64,000 nt of DNA from a virus. A model generated the notes under the pieces. It was not told where the DNA came from and did no database searches. It was given only the letters and a program-made list of their open reading frames with translations. A program made the translations under genes and the position numbers. Where the stretch lies: positions 1 through 64,000 of IMG/VR virus record IMGVR_UViG_3300010885_020237; one strand, written 5' to 3'. Below, piece after piece: positions 32,218 to 41,842 of the stretch (position 1 is its first letter; every line of letters starts with the position of its first letter).

Positions 32218-32883
32218 TTAGGTGTAGTTCCATTTATATCCTCCTGATATTCTATTGTTTTTGATAGCCACGTGAATATTAGAATTGTTTACACCGATAA
32301 AATCTGCAGCTTTTTTTAGCGATTGAAATGTACTAATTATCTCCATCGTATCTTTATTAAGCATATTCACACTTTTTATATTATGAGCAAGTTTTCCGAC
32401 TTTAGATTCTCTTAATCTTCTTATACCGTCTTCTGTCATATTATGAGGTTTTCTTAGTTTCTGTTTTTGTTCCTCTGTTCTTTTTTGACCTTTAACAGCT
32501 AAGCCTACTTTTGCAGCATGTTCTTTACTTTTTTTCTTTCCTTTTAACGCTTTAGATATTGCTTTAGAGTGAGCTAGTCTGGCTTCTTCATAACATCTTG
32601 AAGATATTATAATCCAATGTTCTTTAGGCGTTGATCCTCTACCATTACACATTCTCCAAAAAGAAAAAGCTCTAGATTGAATATTTTCATCTAATCTATA
32701 TAAAAGCCAATGCGCAATAAAATGCTCTCTTGCTGTTAATCTAACTATATTTTCTTCAATATCTAACCCATTTTCTGATTTAGGCTTTATATGATGCCTT
32801 TCGAAGTAAGGTAAAGTTTTATATTCTCTATTTTTAGCTTTATCAATTAGGTTATCGTAATGTTTTCTGTAATCCACTTTCAT
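32218..32883 (-). CDS. HNH homing endonuclease
   Basis: A 221-residue protein. YFERHHIKPKS near residue 27 has the catalytic His pair, N45 in ENIVRLTAREHFIAHWLL the middle asparagine, and the later His completes H-N-H. The middle has NUMOD3-like repeats (SKEHAAKVGLAVKGQKRTEEQ) and the C-terminus a NUMOD1-like segment (FQSLKKAADFIGVNNSNIHVAI). It lies between DNA polymerase and hsp20, a typical site for a mobile gene next to a replication gene. Confidence 0.88.
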   Translation of the reverse strand: MKVDYRKHYDNLIDKAKNREYKTLPYFERHHIKPKSENGLDIEENIVRLTAREHFIAHWLLYRLDENIQSRAFSFWRMCNGRGSTPKEHWIIISSRCYEEARLAHSKAISKALKGKKKSKEHAAKVGLAVKGQKRTEEQKQKLRKPHNMTEDGIRRLRESKVGKLAHNIKSVNMLNKDTMEIISTFQSLKKAADFIGVNNSNIHVAIKNNRISGGYKWNYT

Positions 32884-32892
32884 AATAAATAT
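32884..32892 (-). promoter_or_regulatory. ATATTTATT box
   Basis: The box directly abuts the HNH endonuclease ATG at 32883. Confidence 0.3.
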
Positions 32893-32918
32893 GTAGATTG
32901 GATGTTTTTAGCATTACT

Positions 32919-35231
32919 CTAATGTCCTTCAAGCCAGTTTTTGGCTAAAGATGGTACAGCAATTAATGGGACGTCCAATTTGGTTGTATTCTCCATTTTA
33001 TCCTGTATAATAGCTGCGGCTTCTGCTGCTCTTTCATATTCTACTTCTATGATTAACTGATCGTGGATTTGCGCGCAGACCCAACCTTTAATGCCTTTTG
33101 CGATAAACTCTCTATTTATATGTATAGCTGCTCTATTTACTATAGATGCAGCTAAACCTTGTATTTGTACATTACAGCTATTATTTAGTCCATTTTTATA
33201 GTCTCTATATAATTTAGTTATTTGATCTTCTCCAAATTCATAAGATAGTTGTTTTTTTATATTCCAATCTAATAAAGAATCCCCTAATTCAGCATATATT
33301 TCTTTTACTTTAGGCAAGTGTCTTATTCTACCTACTTGAGTTTTTATATAACCAAATTCTTTTACATATTTAACTGAATTCTCCATCCATTTTTTTAATT
33401 TTGGAAATCCATTTAAATAACCGTCTACTAATTTTTTAGCATCTTTAGTAGGAATATCTAAATTTTTACCTAAAGCATACGGTGACATTCCATAAGGAAT
33501 ACCTAGAGCATAGGCTTTTGCTTTATTTCTAATTTTTGGTTTGTGTTTTCTTAAAAAATTATCAGCTTTTTTATCTGGAGAATAGTCGTATAATTTTTCT
33601 GTTTGAATAGCTATTGTACAATAGAAATCCCATCCATTTTTAAAGATATCGATTAATCCTATATCACCTGAGACATGTGCAAATACACTCGGCTCTAGAG
33701 AAGAGTAATCATCATCGACAAATATATTGTGTTCATCAGGAATAAAAAATGCTCTAACTCTATTATTATACTCTAATACAATTGGATCATCATCGCCTTC
33801 TTCTTTTGGTCTAGGTAACTGTTGAGCATCAGATCCGTAGCGGCCAGAAACTGTACCATGTTGTTTGTAACTAAAATAGTAACGGCCATCTTCTTGAGCG
33901 TCTAAGAATCTTTCCACATAAGTAGATTTAATCTTTAATAATTTATTATAGATTCTTAAGTTTCTTGCCCATTCTTCTGTATCTCCAATTAATTGGATCA
34001 TGTCATCATCAAATTGTGGCTTTCCACCTTTTGTAGTAGATAATGCTTTTATGCCCAAAGCTTTGAATGCAATTTCACCTAATTGATCTTTAGACTGTAT
34101 GTTAAACCAATTACCGTCATTAGATTCTTTCCATAGTTTTAATTGTATTTTTACAATTTGATCCTTATCAAGCATTTGAGCATCACCGTGAAGTAAGAAC
34201 TGTTTTACTGCGCTATCTGGGATTCTTAAAATATTTGCATTAGCTATATTGTACTTACCACTTTTCTCTGACTTTGGAAAGTCTATACCGCTTTGATTGA
34301 TTAATTCTATGGCAAATGTTCCTCTATTGTTTGCGGGGAATTCCTGCGCCGCTTTTAACATGATCCAGTTCTTTACTTCAGCGTAACTAAGTAACTGATC
34401 CATAACCTTAGTTCTGTGATCCTCTAGAGCTTGTGTAACTTCTTCTTTTGTTCTACGAATAAGATCCATATCCAATTTAACACCTATACTTTCCATTGGA
34501 ATGGTTACCTCTTTGTAAAGTGGCATTACTTCATCTTCAAAAAAGAAGGCTTCTAATCCCTGATCGTAAAGGTCTTTTATAAAGTGATTGTATACTCTAA
34601 GTGTTAAATCTGTATCTGCTGCAGCATATTCGGCTAATATGTTAATATCAGCTTTCCATATCTCGTAATTTTCTCTTGTAACAGAACCACCATTTTCTTT
34701 GATCGATGATTTTAGCGCAAGCTGCTCTTCATTGGCAGCTTTTTCTATATCAAGTCCAAGTTCTGTTTGAATCATTTTAGCAATACTTTTTAATCCAAAT
34801 GGAGAATTGGATCCAAATCCAGCTCCTTCTTCATTTACAGTATGAACTAATAACATTGTATCAGCGTGTAAGGAATCTAACAAATCAATGCCGTAAAAAC
34901 ACTTAATAAATCTGCCATCGAAAGAAAAATTATGAGCGATTAATTTTTTACCATGAAGTAAATTAAGTATTTTTTTAGCTATATCATGACATGATACGCC
35001 GTCTACAGTATTTTCTATAAGAGAATTTGATTCTTTATCATATAATAGTGTAGGCAAATAATATCCATAGCCCTCTATTGCTGATATAGACAGACCTATT
35101 ATTTTTCCTTTTCTAGGATTTAAACTGTTAGTTTCAGTGTCTATTGATATTATGTCATAACTTTTTATATGGTCAACTAGATTTTTGATATCTTCTTTTG
35201 TTGAAACATGTACATACTTTTTATTTATCAT
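32919..35231 (-). CDS. family A DNA polymerase with 3'-5' exonuclease
   Basis: A 770-residue replicative polymerase. Exo I is SIDTETNSL (D31, E33), and HNFSFDGRF is exo II. The polymerase domain has SGRYGSDAQQLPR, motif A DDYSSLEPSVFAH, motif B KAYALGIPYGM and motif C IHDQLIIEV. No 5' nuclease domain is fused; that activity is encoded separately at 40812. The stop lies in an A/T-rich gap before the HNH gene. It overlaps the GIY-YIG gene upstream by 11 bases. Confidence 0.95.
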   Translation of the reverse strand: MINKKYVHVSTKEDIKNLVDHIKSYDIISIDTETNSLNPRKGKIIGLSISAIEGYGYYLPTLLYDKESNSLIENTVDGVSCHDIAKKILNLLHGKKLIAHNFSFDGRFIKCFYGIDLLDSLHADTMLLVHTVNEEGAGFGSNSPFGLKSIAKMIQTELGLDIEKAANEEQLALKSSIKENGGSVTRENYEIWKADINILAEYAAADTDLTLRVYNHFIKDLYDQGLEAFFFEDEVMPLYKEVTIPMESIGVKLDMDLIRRTKEEVTQALEDHRTKVMDQLLSYAEVKNWIMLKAAQEFPANNRGTFAIELINQSGIDFPKSEKSGKYNIANANILRIPDSAVKQFLLHGDAQMLDKDQIVKIQLKLWKESNDGNWFNIQSKDQLGEIAFKALGIKALSTTKGGKPQFDDDMIQLIGDTEEWARNLRIYNKLLKIKSTYVERFLDAQEDGRYYFSYKQHGTVSGRYGSDAQQLPRPKEEGDDDPIVLEYNNRVRAFFIPDEHNIFVDDDYSSLEPSVFAHVSGDIGLIDIFKNGWDFYCTIAIQTEKLYDYSPDKKADNFLRKHKPKIRNKAKAYALGIPYGMSPYALGKNLDIPTKDAKKLVDGYLNGFPKLKKWMENSVKYVKEFGYIKTQVGRIRHLPKVKEIYAELGDSLLDWNIKKQLSYEFGEDQITKLYRDYKNGLNNSCNVQIQGLAASIVNRAAIHINREFIAKGIKGWVCAQIHDQLIIEVEYERAAEAAAIIQDKMENTTKLDVPLIAVPSLAKNWLEGH

Positions 35232-35865
35232 AAATGAATTTTACCTTTATTTTATTTTTATTCCACGTAGAAATTGTAGCTGACGATCTATTAAAAAATT
35301 CAGCTGCATCTTGTATAGTTAAGAAAACAGTGCCAGATTCTATACACAGTACTTTTTGCGCTCTACCATTAGAGGATCCTGATATCTTTTTGGATTGAGT
35401 GATCTTTCTTTCATTAGTCCATAAATCCTGAAATTTTTTCTTATAATCAGCTGTTGCATATTTTATTTTTAATTTATCGCCTAATTCACGAGCGATTTTT
35501 TTATCTTTCATAGGATTATGAAATCTCATAAATTGTGATTGTTCTGGTCTTTTTTTACCAAACATTATACATTTGTCTCCCGATCCAGATCCACTTGCTG
35601 ATGCACATTGCATTGAGTAATATGGCTTTTTAAAAAGTTTATCCAATAAAAGCTGCTCTTGTAAATACGCCTCTTCTCTAGTTGCATATTCATTTAATAT
35701 TTCGTATTCAAACATATTATATTTTAAATACGCTCTTTGCATTATAGAATTTCCATGTGTACCTTTAGTTAATTCTCGAAAATGATCTTTCATTCTCCTT
35801 TTTAAATTATTAGTAGATCCAATTTGTTTCCATGGACCTATTTTAATTTGATATACTACATTCAT
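35221..35865 (-). CDS. GIY-YIG homing endonuclease with structured leader
   Basis: I use the ATG at 35865; a TTG at 35883 is less likely because it lies in the 3' stem of the leader. VVYQIKIGPWKQIGSTNNLKRRM is the GIY-YIG core (Y-Q-I...Q-I-G) with the catalytic Arg, and E in EAYLQEQLLLD follows. FGKKRPEQSQFMRFHNP is a NUMOD3-like DNA-binding segment, and LTIQDAAEFFNRSSATIS a helix-turn-helix. A 100-base pseudoknotted leader precedes it (35877-35966). Confidence 0.87.
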   Translation of the reverse strand: MNVVYQIKIGPWKQIGSTNNLKRRMKDHFRELTKGTHGNSIMQRAYLKYNMFEYEILNEYATREEAYLQEQLLLDKLFKKPYYSMQCASASGSGSGDKCIMFGKKRPEQSQFMRFHNPMKDKKIARELGDKLKIKYATADYKKKFQDLWTNERKITQSKKISGSSNGRAQKVLCIESGTVFLTIQDAAEFFNRSSATISTWNKNKIKVKFIYDK

Positions 35866-35875
35866 AAAATAAAAA

Positions 35876-35966
35876 TGGTTCAAAAAAACAAAGGAGCTCT
35901 AACCTTCCTAAGTTTAAATGAACCAATAAGTTTATAACAGATAACTAGTTAGAGTAGTTTCTATCC
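35876..35966 (-). ncRNA. pseudoknotted leader RNA of GIY-YIG gene, copy 1
   Basis: Plus-strand arms: hairpin 1 is GATA 35940-35943 with TATC 35962-35965 and ACTA 35944-35947 with TAGT 35955-35958, loop 35948-35954 (GTTAGAG). The whole loop pairs with CTCTAAC at 35897-35903. That segment lies in the loop of stem 2, TGGTTCA 35876-35882 with TGAACCA 35919-35925. The same architecture occurs upstream of the GIY-YIG gene at 42925. The 3' stem ends about 11 bases before the ATG. Confidence 0.7.
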
Positions 35967-35968
35967 AT

Positions 35969-35977
35969 TATAAATAT
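35969..35977 (-). promoter_or_regulatory. ATATTTATA box upstream of leader RNA copy 1
   Basis: The box ends two bases before GGATAGAA, the start of hairpin 1, the same spacing as in copy 2. Transcription starting six to eight bases after it would begin at the structured RNA. Confidence 0.55.
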
Positions 35978-35984
35978 GCAATCT

Positions 35985-36173
35985 CTATTCTTTTTTACTG
36001 TATGGAAATAATTCGTTTAATTTATCCTGTCTTCTTTTACAACCGCAATCTTCTTCTCCTAGCGCTTTAGCTATTTTATCTGCTAATACATCTATTTTTA
36101 GCGCATGAGTTATTTTTGCGATAGTATCACCTAGACCTTTAGGTTCTAAATTATCTTCATCATTTTTTTTCAT
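35985..36173 (-). CDS. small conserved phage protein with CxC motif
   Basis: I use the ATG at 36173, giving 62 residues. GLGDTIAKITHALKIDVLADKIAKALG followed by DCGCKRRQDKLNELFPY is a pattern I know from small uncharacterised proteins of many phages. The C-G-C-K-R-R-Q part may bind metal. It overlaps the upstream membrane protein gene by 14 bases. Confidence 0.65.
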   Translation of the reverse strand: MKKNDEDNLEPKGLGDTIAKITHALKIDVLADKIAKALGEEDCGCKRRQDKLNELFPYSKKE

Positions 36174-36366
36174 CTTCAATTTGCTTTTTGGCAATAACTT
36201 CACCAAATTTAGTACTAATTGCAATGGTTATAATACCCATTTGTTGCCACATTGATTCTAAATCTTTTTTAAGTTTATTAATTAACCTAAATTGATATAC
36301 TTGCATCACCATTAATAAGGTAATAATAAGCAAGTAAAAATTCTCGAGTGTAATATTAATTGTCAT
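36160..36366 (-). CDS. small membrane protein with coiled coil
   Basis: I use the ATG at 36366 (68 residues). A membrane span near residues 9-23 (FYLLIITLLMVMQVY) is followed by a coiled coil (RLINKLKKDLESMWQQM) and a charged tail. A TATATTTG box lies four bases before the ATG. No family is recognised. Confidence 0.6.
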   Translation of the reverse strand: MTINITLENFYLLIITLLMVMQVYQFRLINKLKKDLESMWQQMGIITIAISTKFGEVIAKKQIEDEKK

Positions 36367-36416
36367 AACCAAATATAAACTTTAATTTTGTAATTTTATT
36401 ATTTTAATTTTATGTA

Positions 36417-38057
36417 TTATTCACATGATACACAATAGTTGAATTTTTTTGCAAATTCTGAGGCTCCCGAAATGTTATGTTGATAATAAAGCGATTTTAT
36501 TCCCATTTCATGTGCTTGCAACATTAGTGTATTTACTTCTTTTGCGGTGGTATCAGAGGTAATAAATAAATTAAGGGATTGACCTTGATCGATATATTTT
36601 TGTCTTTGCGCTGCTTGAGTAATAATTTCAGATTGAGATATTTCTCTTGCTGTTTTAAATACTAATTTTTCATCTGCGGTCAAACAATCTAAATGTAGTA
36701 CACTGCCTTGTTGTTTTTGAATACTTTCCCAGATTTCGTCTGTATTAAAGCCTTTCTCTTCAAGTAATTTCTCTAAGAATGTGTTCTTAATAACAAACTT
36801 ACCTTTAGATAAATCTTTGATCATATAATTACTCATCCAAGGTTCTATACTTTGGGAAACTTGCATGATAAATGCCGAAGATGTGGTAGGTGCAATGGCT
36901 TGAGTGGTGGTATTTCTTCTACCAGTTCCTAGAGTCATTTCACATTCTCCAAACATGTCCGCTAATTCTTGCGATGCTTTTATAGAATTTTCTTGTATAT
37001 TTTTTTGAATAGCGATGTTTAAATTTCTTGCTTCTAAGCTTTCGAAAGGAATCATTTTACTCTGTAATAAAGAGTGATATCCTAATCTACCTATTCCCAA
37101 TGCTCTGTGCTTTTTAGAAAAACTAACCGCTCTAGCTAAAAACTTTACTTTCGATGCTTTTTCAATAAATTCAGTCATCGCAGCATCCAATAAAAAAGTT
37201 AATACTTCTACGCAATCAGTATCTTTCCATTCTTGGTAGTAAAAATCATTCATAGATCCTAAATCACAAACAAATGAATTCTCATTATCAGAAGGCAACA
37301 TAATTTCTGTGCACATCTGTGAAGCTTTAATTAGATTCTTTCCTTTATAAACTTCTGGAACTGATTCGTGATTGTTTGCGTTATCTGTAAAAAATATATA
37401 CGGCAATCCAGTTTCAAACTTCTTTTGAATTACTTTTGCCCATGTTTTTCTTTTTTTAGCATCTCCGCTTTTCATTGCTTCTAACCAAGCATCTGATACG
37501 CAAACTCCCCAAGTAATGTGTTGAATTGGATCTCCTTCTGATCTGATATTTAGCCACTCTTCAAAGTCAGGATGATCGATATCTTGATAAGCTGAGAAAT
37601 ATCCTCTTCTTACTGATCCTTGATTCATTGATTGAGCACATGACTGAAACAATTCTAAGAAAGCCTTTGATCCATTGCTGTGTCCATTATCCGTGATTTT
37701 TGATCCTCTTGATCTTAGCGCTCCAAAATAACCAGAAGTTCCACCACCATATTTACTCATTGTGCCTATTTCTGCTACTGAGCTTAAGATGCTTTCAACG
37801 CTATCATCTACATATACTCCGAAACAGCTAATTGGTAAACCTCTATTAGTACCAAAGTTAGTCCACATTGGAGTACTTAAACTAATCCAACCATTGGCTA
37901 TGTACTGCTGTAATTTTTCACTATATCCTTTGAGCCTTAATATTTGTTCTGCTGCATCTCCAATTACTTTTATTCTATCTTGCACAGTTTGTCCTGGAAG
38001 TAGGTAATCTTTCTCTAAAAATTGTTTTGAGTACTTATTGAGCCAAGTGATATTCAT
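36417..38057 (-). CDS. nrdA: class I ribonucleotide reductase alpha subunit
   Basis: A 546-residue large subunit that reduces ribonucleotides to deoxyribonucleotides. WISLSTPMWTNFG, GLPISCFGVYV (one redox Cys), TSGYFGALRSRG, QMCTEIMLPS (active-site Cys and Glu), CDLGSMN and a C-terminal C-V-S-C-E pair are present. The usual N-terminal ATP cone is missing, so dATP inhibition through that domain is probably lost. It is followed upstream by nrdB 21 bases away. Confidence 0.93.
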   Translation of the reverse strand: MNITWLNKYSKQFLEKDYLLPGQTVQDRIKVIGDAAEQILRLKGYSEKLQQYIANGWISLSTPMWTNFGTNRGLPISCFGVYVDDSVESILSSVAEIGTMSKYGGGTSGYFGALRSRGSKITDNGHSNGSKAFLELFQSCAQSMNQGSVRRGYFSAYQDIDHPDFEEWLNIRSEGDPIQHITWGVCVSDAWLEAMKSGDAKKRKTWAKVIQKKFETGLPYIFFTDNANNHESVPEVYKGKNLIKASQMCTEIMLPSDNENSFVCDLGSMNDFYYQEWKDTDCVEVLTFLLDAAMTEFIEKASKVKFLARAVSFSKKHRALGIGRLGYHSLLQSKMIPFESLEARNLNIAIQKNIQENSIKASQELADMFGECEMTLGTGRRNTTTQAIAPTTSSAFIMQVSQSIEPWMSNYMIKDLSKGKFVIKNTFLEKLLEEKGFNTDEIWESIQKQQGSVLHLDCLTADEKLVFKTAREISQSEIITQAAQRQKYIDQGQSLNLFITSDTTAKEVNTLMLQAHEMGIKSLYYQHNISGASEFAKKFNYCVSCE

Positions 38058-38078
38058 TTACTTTATTATTTTATTTTT

Positions 38079-39053
38079 TTAAAAAAGGTCTTCTGCGTTT
38101 ATTGATTGCGCTTTCTTTAAATACGCAGTCGGTGTTTTGTGAAAGAAATCAGTGTGAGTTTCGCTATCTACTTCTAGATTAAACCATGCCGATTGCTTTA
38201 ATAATTCTTTATTTATTTCAAATATTGGTTGAGCTTCAATCATTTTGAGAGATTCATTAAATCTATTCTTTGTAAATTCTAATACAATTTCTTTAGATAA
38301 AAAAGATAATTCTCCGAGTTCAAATATCCAATTAATGATTTTTTCTTCAGCAGCGTAAGCTTTTTTACATGCTTTTTCTACAGTTTTATAAAAGTCTTCA
38401 TTAAACCAATCAGGATTTTCTTTTCTGATTAAGTTAATGATATATGCTCCTGCCATTCCATGAAGTTTTTCCTCTTTCATAGTGGCTTGAATAACATTAT
38501 CTATGCCTTTAAAAGTATTTTTTTGTTTATTAAACGATTTAATAATAAAAAATTGGCTGAATAGAGAACAGTTTTCAACAAATAAAGAAAATAGCGCTAA
38601 TGTTGACGTGTATGACTGTTTATTATTAGATTCAGCATTTTTAAGATACTTACTTAAATAGTCTATACGACCCTGCATAACTGGATTATCCATCAACTTA
38701 TCAAAAGCTTCATTAAATCCTAGTAATTCTAATACATGACTGTAAGCTCTACTGTGTCTAACTTCAGATTCTCCAAATGTGCTTCCTAAAGCATCAAATT
38801 CTGGTTTTGGAAATTGGGAATACAGATTGCTCCAAAATCTTTTTACATTAACTTCTATTTGAGATATAGCTAACATCGCATTTTTAACTGCATTCTTCTC
38901 AAGATCATTTAAATTAACTTTAAAATCCTGTACGTCAGAATCAAAAGAGTATTCAGTATGAATCCAATAGCTATGATTTATAGCATCAACAAATTCATAT
39001 AATTCGGGGTATTCAAAAGGTTTAAAAGAAACTCTCTTATCAAATATGGACAT
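38079..39053 (-). CDS. nrdB: class I ribonucleotide reductase beta subunit
   Basis: A 324-residue di-metal subunit holding the radical needed by NrdA. SYWIHTEYSFDSDVQDFK contains the first acidic ligand region, SQIEVNVKRFW the second, GESEVRHSRAYSHVLE the E-x2-H ligand pair, and MKEEKLHGMAGAYI the C-terminal ligands. The thioredoxin at 21396 could be its reductant together with NrdA. Confidence 0.92.
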   Translation of the reverse strand: MSIFDKRVSFKPFEYPELYEFVDAINHSYWIHTEYSFDSDVQDFKVNLNDLEKNAVKNAMLAISQIEVNVKRFWSNLYSQFPKPEFDALGSTFGESEVRHSRAYSHVLELLGFNEAFDKLMDNPVMQGRIDYLSKYLKNAESNNKQSYTSTLALFSLFVENCSLFSQFFIIKSFNKQKNTFKGIDNVIQATMKEEKLHGMAGAYIINLIRKENPDWFNEDFYKTVEKACKKAYAAEEKIINWIFELGELSFLSKEIVLEFTKNRFNESLKMIEAQPIFEINKELLKQSAWFNLEVDSETHTDFFHKTPTAYLKKAQSINAEDLF

Positions 39054-39095
39054 ACACTTATTTTTTTAATACGTTATATACAAAAGACTAACCAT

Positions 39096-39114
39096 TAGAG
39101 CGCTTTTGGCACTC
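39096..39114 (-). terminator. hairpin upstream of nrdB
   Basis: AGAGTGC and GCGCTCT pair (one G-U) around a five-base loop in the 90-base gap between the 70-residue gene and nrdB. No long T-run follows, so it may be an attenuator or operator rather than a full terminator. Confidence 0.4.
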
Positions 39115-39146
39115 TATGCGGTGTAGTCAATAAAATTTTAATTTAA

Positions 39147-39359
39147 TTAGGCCGAGGGTAACTTACTCTGTTTGTTATTATTAGCAGTATAACTGGCTGC
39201 TATTTTTACATTATTAACATTAATGCTGTTATTATTTTGAGTAACAGGACCACCAGAGTTTAAAGCCGCAATTTGATCGTTATACTTAACTGGTGTCTCA
39301 ACGATTCTATAAGCATCGCCTTTTTTACTTTTCTTGAATATGTCTAATAAAAAACTCAT
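39147..39359 (-). CDS. small hypothetical protein
   Basis: I use the ATG at 39359, giving 70 residues; a longer frame is within the helicase gene. MSFLLDIFKKSKKGDAYRI is basic, and the C-terminal half is rich in Asn and Ser. An ATATTTATT box is 17 bases upstream. No family is recognised. Confidence 0.55.
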   Translation of the reverse strand: MSFLLDIFKKSKKGDAYRIVETPVKYNDQIAALNSGGPVTQNNNSINVNNVKIAASYTANNNKQSKLPSA

Positions 39360-39376
39360 AGTATCTGTTTTGTTGT

Positions 39377-39385
39377 AATAAATAT
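39377..39385 (-). promoter_or_regulatory. ATATTTATT box
   Basis: The recurring box is 17 bases upstream of the 70-residue gene at 39359. Confidence 0.45.
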
Positions 39386-39402
39386 GATCCTTTCTGATAA
39401 AA

Positions 39403-40797
39403 TTACTTTGATAGTTCGAAGAATTTTTTATGAAGATAATCTTTCTCATCAGAACTAAATGCAGCTTTATTTTGCATCTGTGTTCTAGGTGGTCCATTCT
39501 GATTATTTCCATTATCAAAGGTAAGATCATCTTCCTCCATTTCATCTTTATTGATGTCTATCGCACCATTACTAGTATTCACCTTTGCTGCATAAGTCAT
39601 CCCATCTGATCCATATCTATTCTTCATGATATGTATACGTCCTGTTCCATTGACTTTGTCCTGACGCTTCCTAGACAGCGACATTGCAAAATCTGCTATC
39701 ATCATCTTATTATAAGATCCTGCTGCTTTATCACCTTCAATTACATCGTCTTTTGCGCCCATTCTATTTACTTGCGATACTGTCCATACAGGTACTTTTA
39801 ATTCTCTAGCCATACCTTTAACAGCGCTATATATATCGTCAATCGCATCTTTTGGATCAATAGAGCGAGTTTTACTTTTTAATAGATCTACGTAATCAAT
39901 AATTACAATGTCTGGAGCAGATCCTAAATCTCTACACTTTTGGATATGGGCTTCAATAGTATTGACTCCTGCTTTACCCATAGGAAATTCTTTAATAATT
40001 AATTTTCCTTTTAGCTTTTCTATCGCAGAATTAACTTTGTCTTTATGCAAGTGTAATTGTTGAGCATCGATTCCAGTAAATAAAGCATCATATCTTTTAC
40101 CAACATAGTCTTCTGAAAGTTCTAGAGTGTAATGCGCGACATTAAATCCTGCAACTACTGCTTGTGCGCCTAAGTTTACAAGCATCCATGATTTACCTCC
40201 ACCTGGGTTTCCAAATATTAAACCAAGATCACCGATTCCTAATCCTCCCATTAATAGATCATTAATATTTCCCCATGGAGTTGGTACAGCTGATCTTTGT
40301 TCTTGTCTATATCTAGTCTCGATATCTTTTTCGTATTCGTGACCTATACTTTTATTTTGTCCAGCTTTGGATGCTACGTTAATAATGTGTCTAATGTCTT
40401 CCCATTCTCCTTTCTCTAACAATTTAACAGATTCTAAAATAGCATTTTTTAATTGTTGATTCTGACAAAAGTTTGCGAATTCTTGTTCTACGTATTCCTT
40501 ATCTTCATTAGTTGCTTTTAGTGCTTCTTTTAATTGCTCTATTACGCTAACTTTTAAAATATCATTATCAATCTTTTTTACTTCTACTTGAAGAGATTCT
40601 GGAGAAGGTGTCGTATGATACTTGTAATAATAACGTAGTACTTCTGCAACAATCCATTTATGTGATGGTGAATCAAACATCTCTGTGTTTAACACATCAT
40701 TCATATTTTGTAAGAATTCTTTGTGCTTAAGTAAACTAGATAAAACTTTTATTTGAAATCCAGTTCCGTAACTCTGTAACGATCCTAATACTGCCAT
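39403..40797 (-). CDS. DnaB-like replicative helicase
   Basis: A 464-residue hexameric helicase. The N-terminal 150 residues are a DnaB-type helical domain; Walker A is GNPGGGKS at 196-203, Walker B IVIIDYVDLL near 298, and WTVSQVNR and a late R-finger region follow. It is of the T4 gp41/DnaB type. No separate primase is visible in the window. Confidence 0.93.
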   Translation of the reverse strand: MAVLGSLQSYGTGFQIKVLSSLLKHKEFLQNMNDVLNTEMFDSPSHKWIVAEVLRYYYKYHTTPSPESLQVEVKKIDNDILKVSVIEQLKEALKATNEDKEYVEQEFANFCQNQQLKNAILESVKLLEKGEWEDIRHIINVASKAGQNKSIGHEYEKDIETRYRQEQRSAVPTPWGNINDLLMGGLGIGDLGLIFGNPGGGKSWMLVNLGAQAVVAGFNVAHYTLELSEDYVGKRYDALFTGIDAQQLHLHKDKVNSAIEKLKGKLIIKEFPMGKAGVNTIEAHIQKCRDLGSAPDIVIIDYVDLLKSKTRSIDPKDAIDDIYSAVKGMARELKVPVWTVSQVNRMGAKDDVIEGDKAAGSYNKMMIADFAMSLSRKRQDKVNGTGRIHIMKNRYGSDGMTYAAKVNTSNGAIDINKDEMEEDDLTFDNGNNQNGPPRTQMQNKAAFSSDEKDYLHKKFFELSK

Positions 40798-40811
40798 AAC
40801 TTATTTTATTT

Positions 40812-41840
40812 TTAACGATACTTGCTTAATTGATTGAACTTTTCAAACAGCCATATTTGTAAATTGTTTATACTTTTTCCAAGATCATCTTCTTCATAGA
40901 ACTCAGCGAATTCTTTTGGTCTAAATGTCTTAGTGGGATTCTCTAGCACGTATTCTATTTCTAATAATGAATCCTCTGGTATATTTGGATTTTTTAAATC
41001 CATTAATTGTTCATTGATCCTTAACTGATGTTCGAAGTTAGCAATACTTTCGTATGCTTTTCCAGTTCCAGTTTGTGCTTTCTCTAGTACTTCATCTAAT
41101 GTAGCTACTTCATTATTAGCAAATTCAGGGTATAATTTAGTAACTGTTTTAATTCCTAATCCTTTAATGCCAGGTACGTTATCTCCACTGTCTCCTAACA
41201 ATACTTCTTGATTTAAGAAGTTTTGAGGCGTTACTCCGTACTCTTCTAATACCTGCTTGTATTGATAGAATTTTTTCTTGATAGGAGAATATACTGTAAC
41301 TTTTTCATTCACGAGCTGTAAATAGTCTCGGTCGCTAGATACAATTGTAACTTCTCCATTTAATTTACCAGTTATATAACCAATAACATCATCAGCTTCA
41401 ATTTTGTCTATTGATAAAAGATCTACTGGTAAGCATTTTAGGTAATCTATTAACCTCAATATTTGATTTGTAATAGATTCTGCTTCCTGCTCTTGATCAT
41501 CGAATAAATCCCAATTGGTCACTCTACGATAACCTCTATTGGCTTTATATTCTGGATATAAGTACCTTTTATTTGTAGATCCTCCTTGGCCATCGAACAC
41601 TAATATTACTCTAGTGGGTCGAATAAGATTGATGGCGTATCCCAATGATTTGAGATAGCCCGTCAATCCACCGATATGTACACCGTGTTTATTAACATGA
41701 TTGATGATAGTAAAAGATCTTATAAAAGCATTTAATGAATCTATGATTAAGACTCTGTCATTTAACTTTAAAGGCTCTTCTTTTGCCGATTCTTCAACTG
41801 TGTTGAGAGACTCTAACATTTGTTTATATCTATCTTCCAA
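40812..41840 (-). CDS. 5'-3' exonuclease (T4 RNase H/FEN-like)
   Basis: A 342-residue enzyme that removes RNA primers and flaps. LIIDSLNAF and VILVFDGQGG are the first metal sites, IEADDVIGYI and IVSSDRDYLQLV the middle acidic cluster, and LLGDSGDNVPGIKGLGIKTV the H3TH DNA-binding region. It replaces the 5' nuclease domain missing from the polymerase. It lies two bases downstream of the recombinase gene. Confidence 0.93.
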   Translation of the reverse strand: MEDRYKQMLESLNTVEESAKEEPLKLNDRVLIIDSLNAFIRSFTIINHVNKHGVHIGGLTGYLKSLGYAINLIRPTRVILVFDGQGGSTNKRYLYPEYKANRGYRRVTNWDLFDDQEQEAESITNQILRLIDYLKCLPVDLLSIDKIEADDVIGYITGKLNGEVTIVSSDRDYLQLVNEKVTVYSPIKKKFYQYKQVLEEYGVTPQNFLNQEVLLGDSGDNVPGIKGLGIKTVTKLYPEFANNEVATLDEVLEKAQTGTGKAYESIANFEHQLRINEQLMDLKNPNIPEDSLLEIEYVLENPTKTFRPKEFAEFYEEDDLGKSINNLQIWLFEKFNQLSKYR

Positions 41841-41842
41841 TG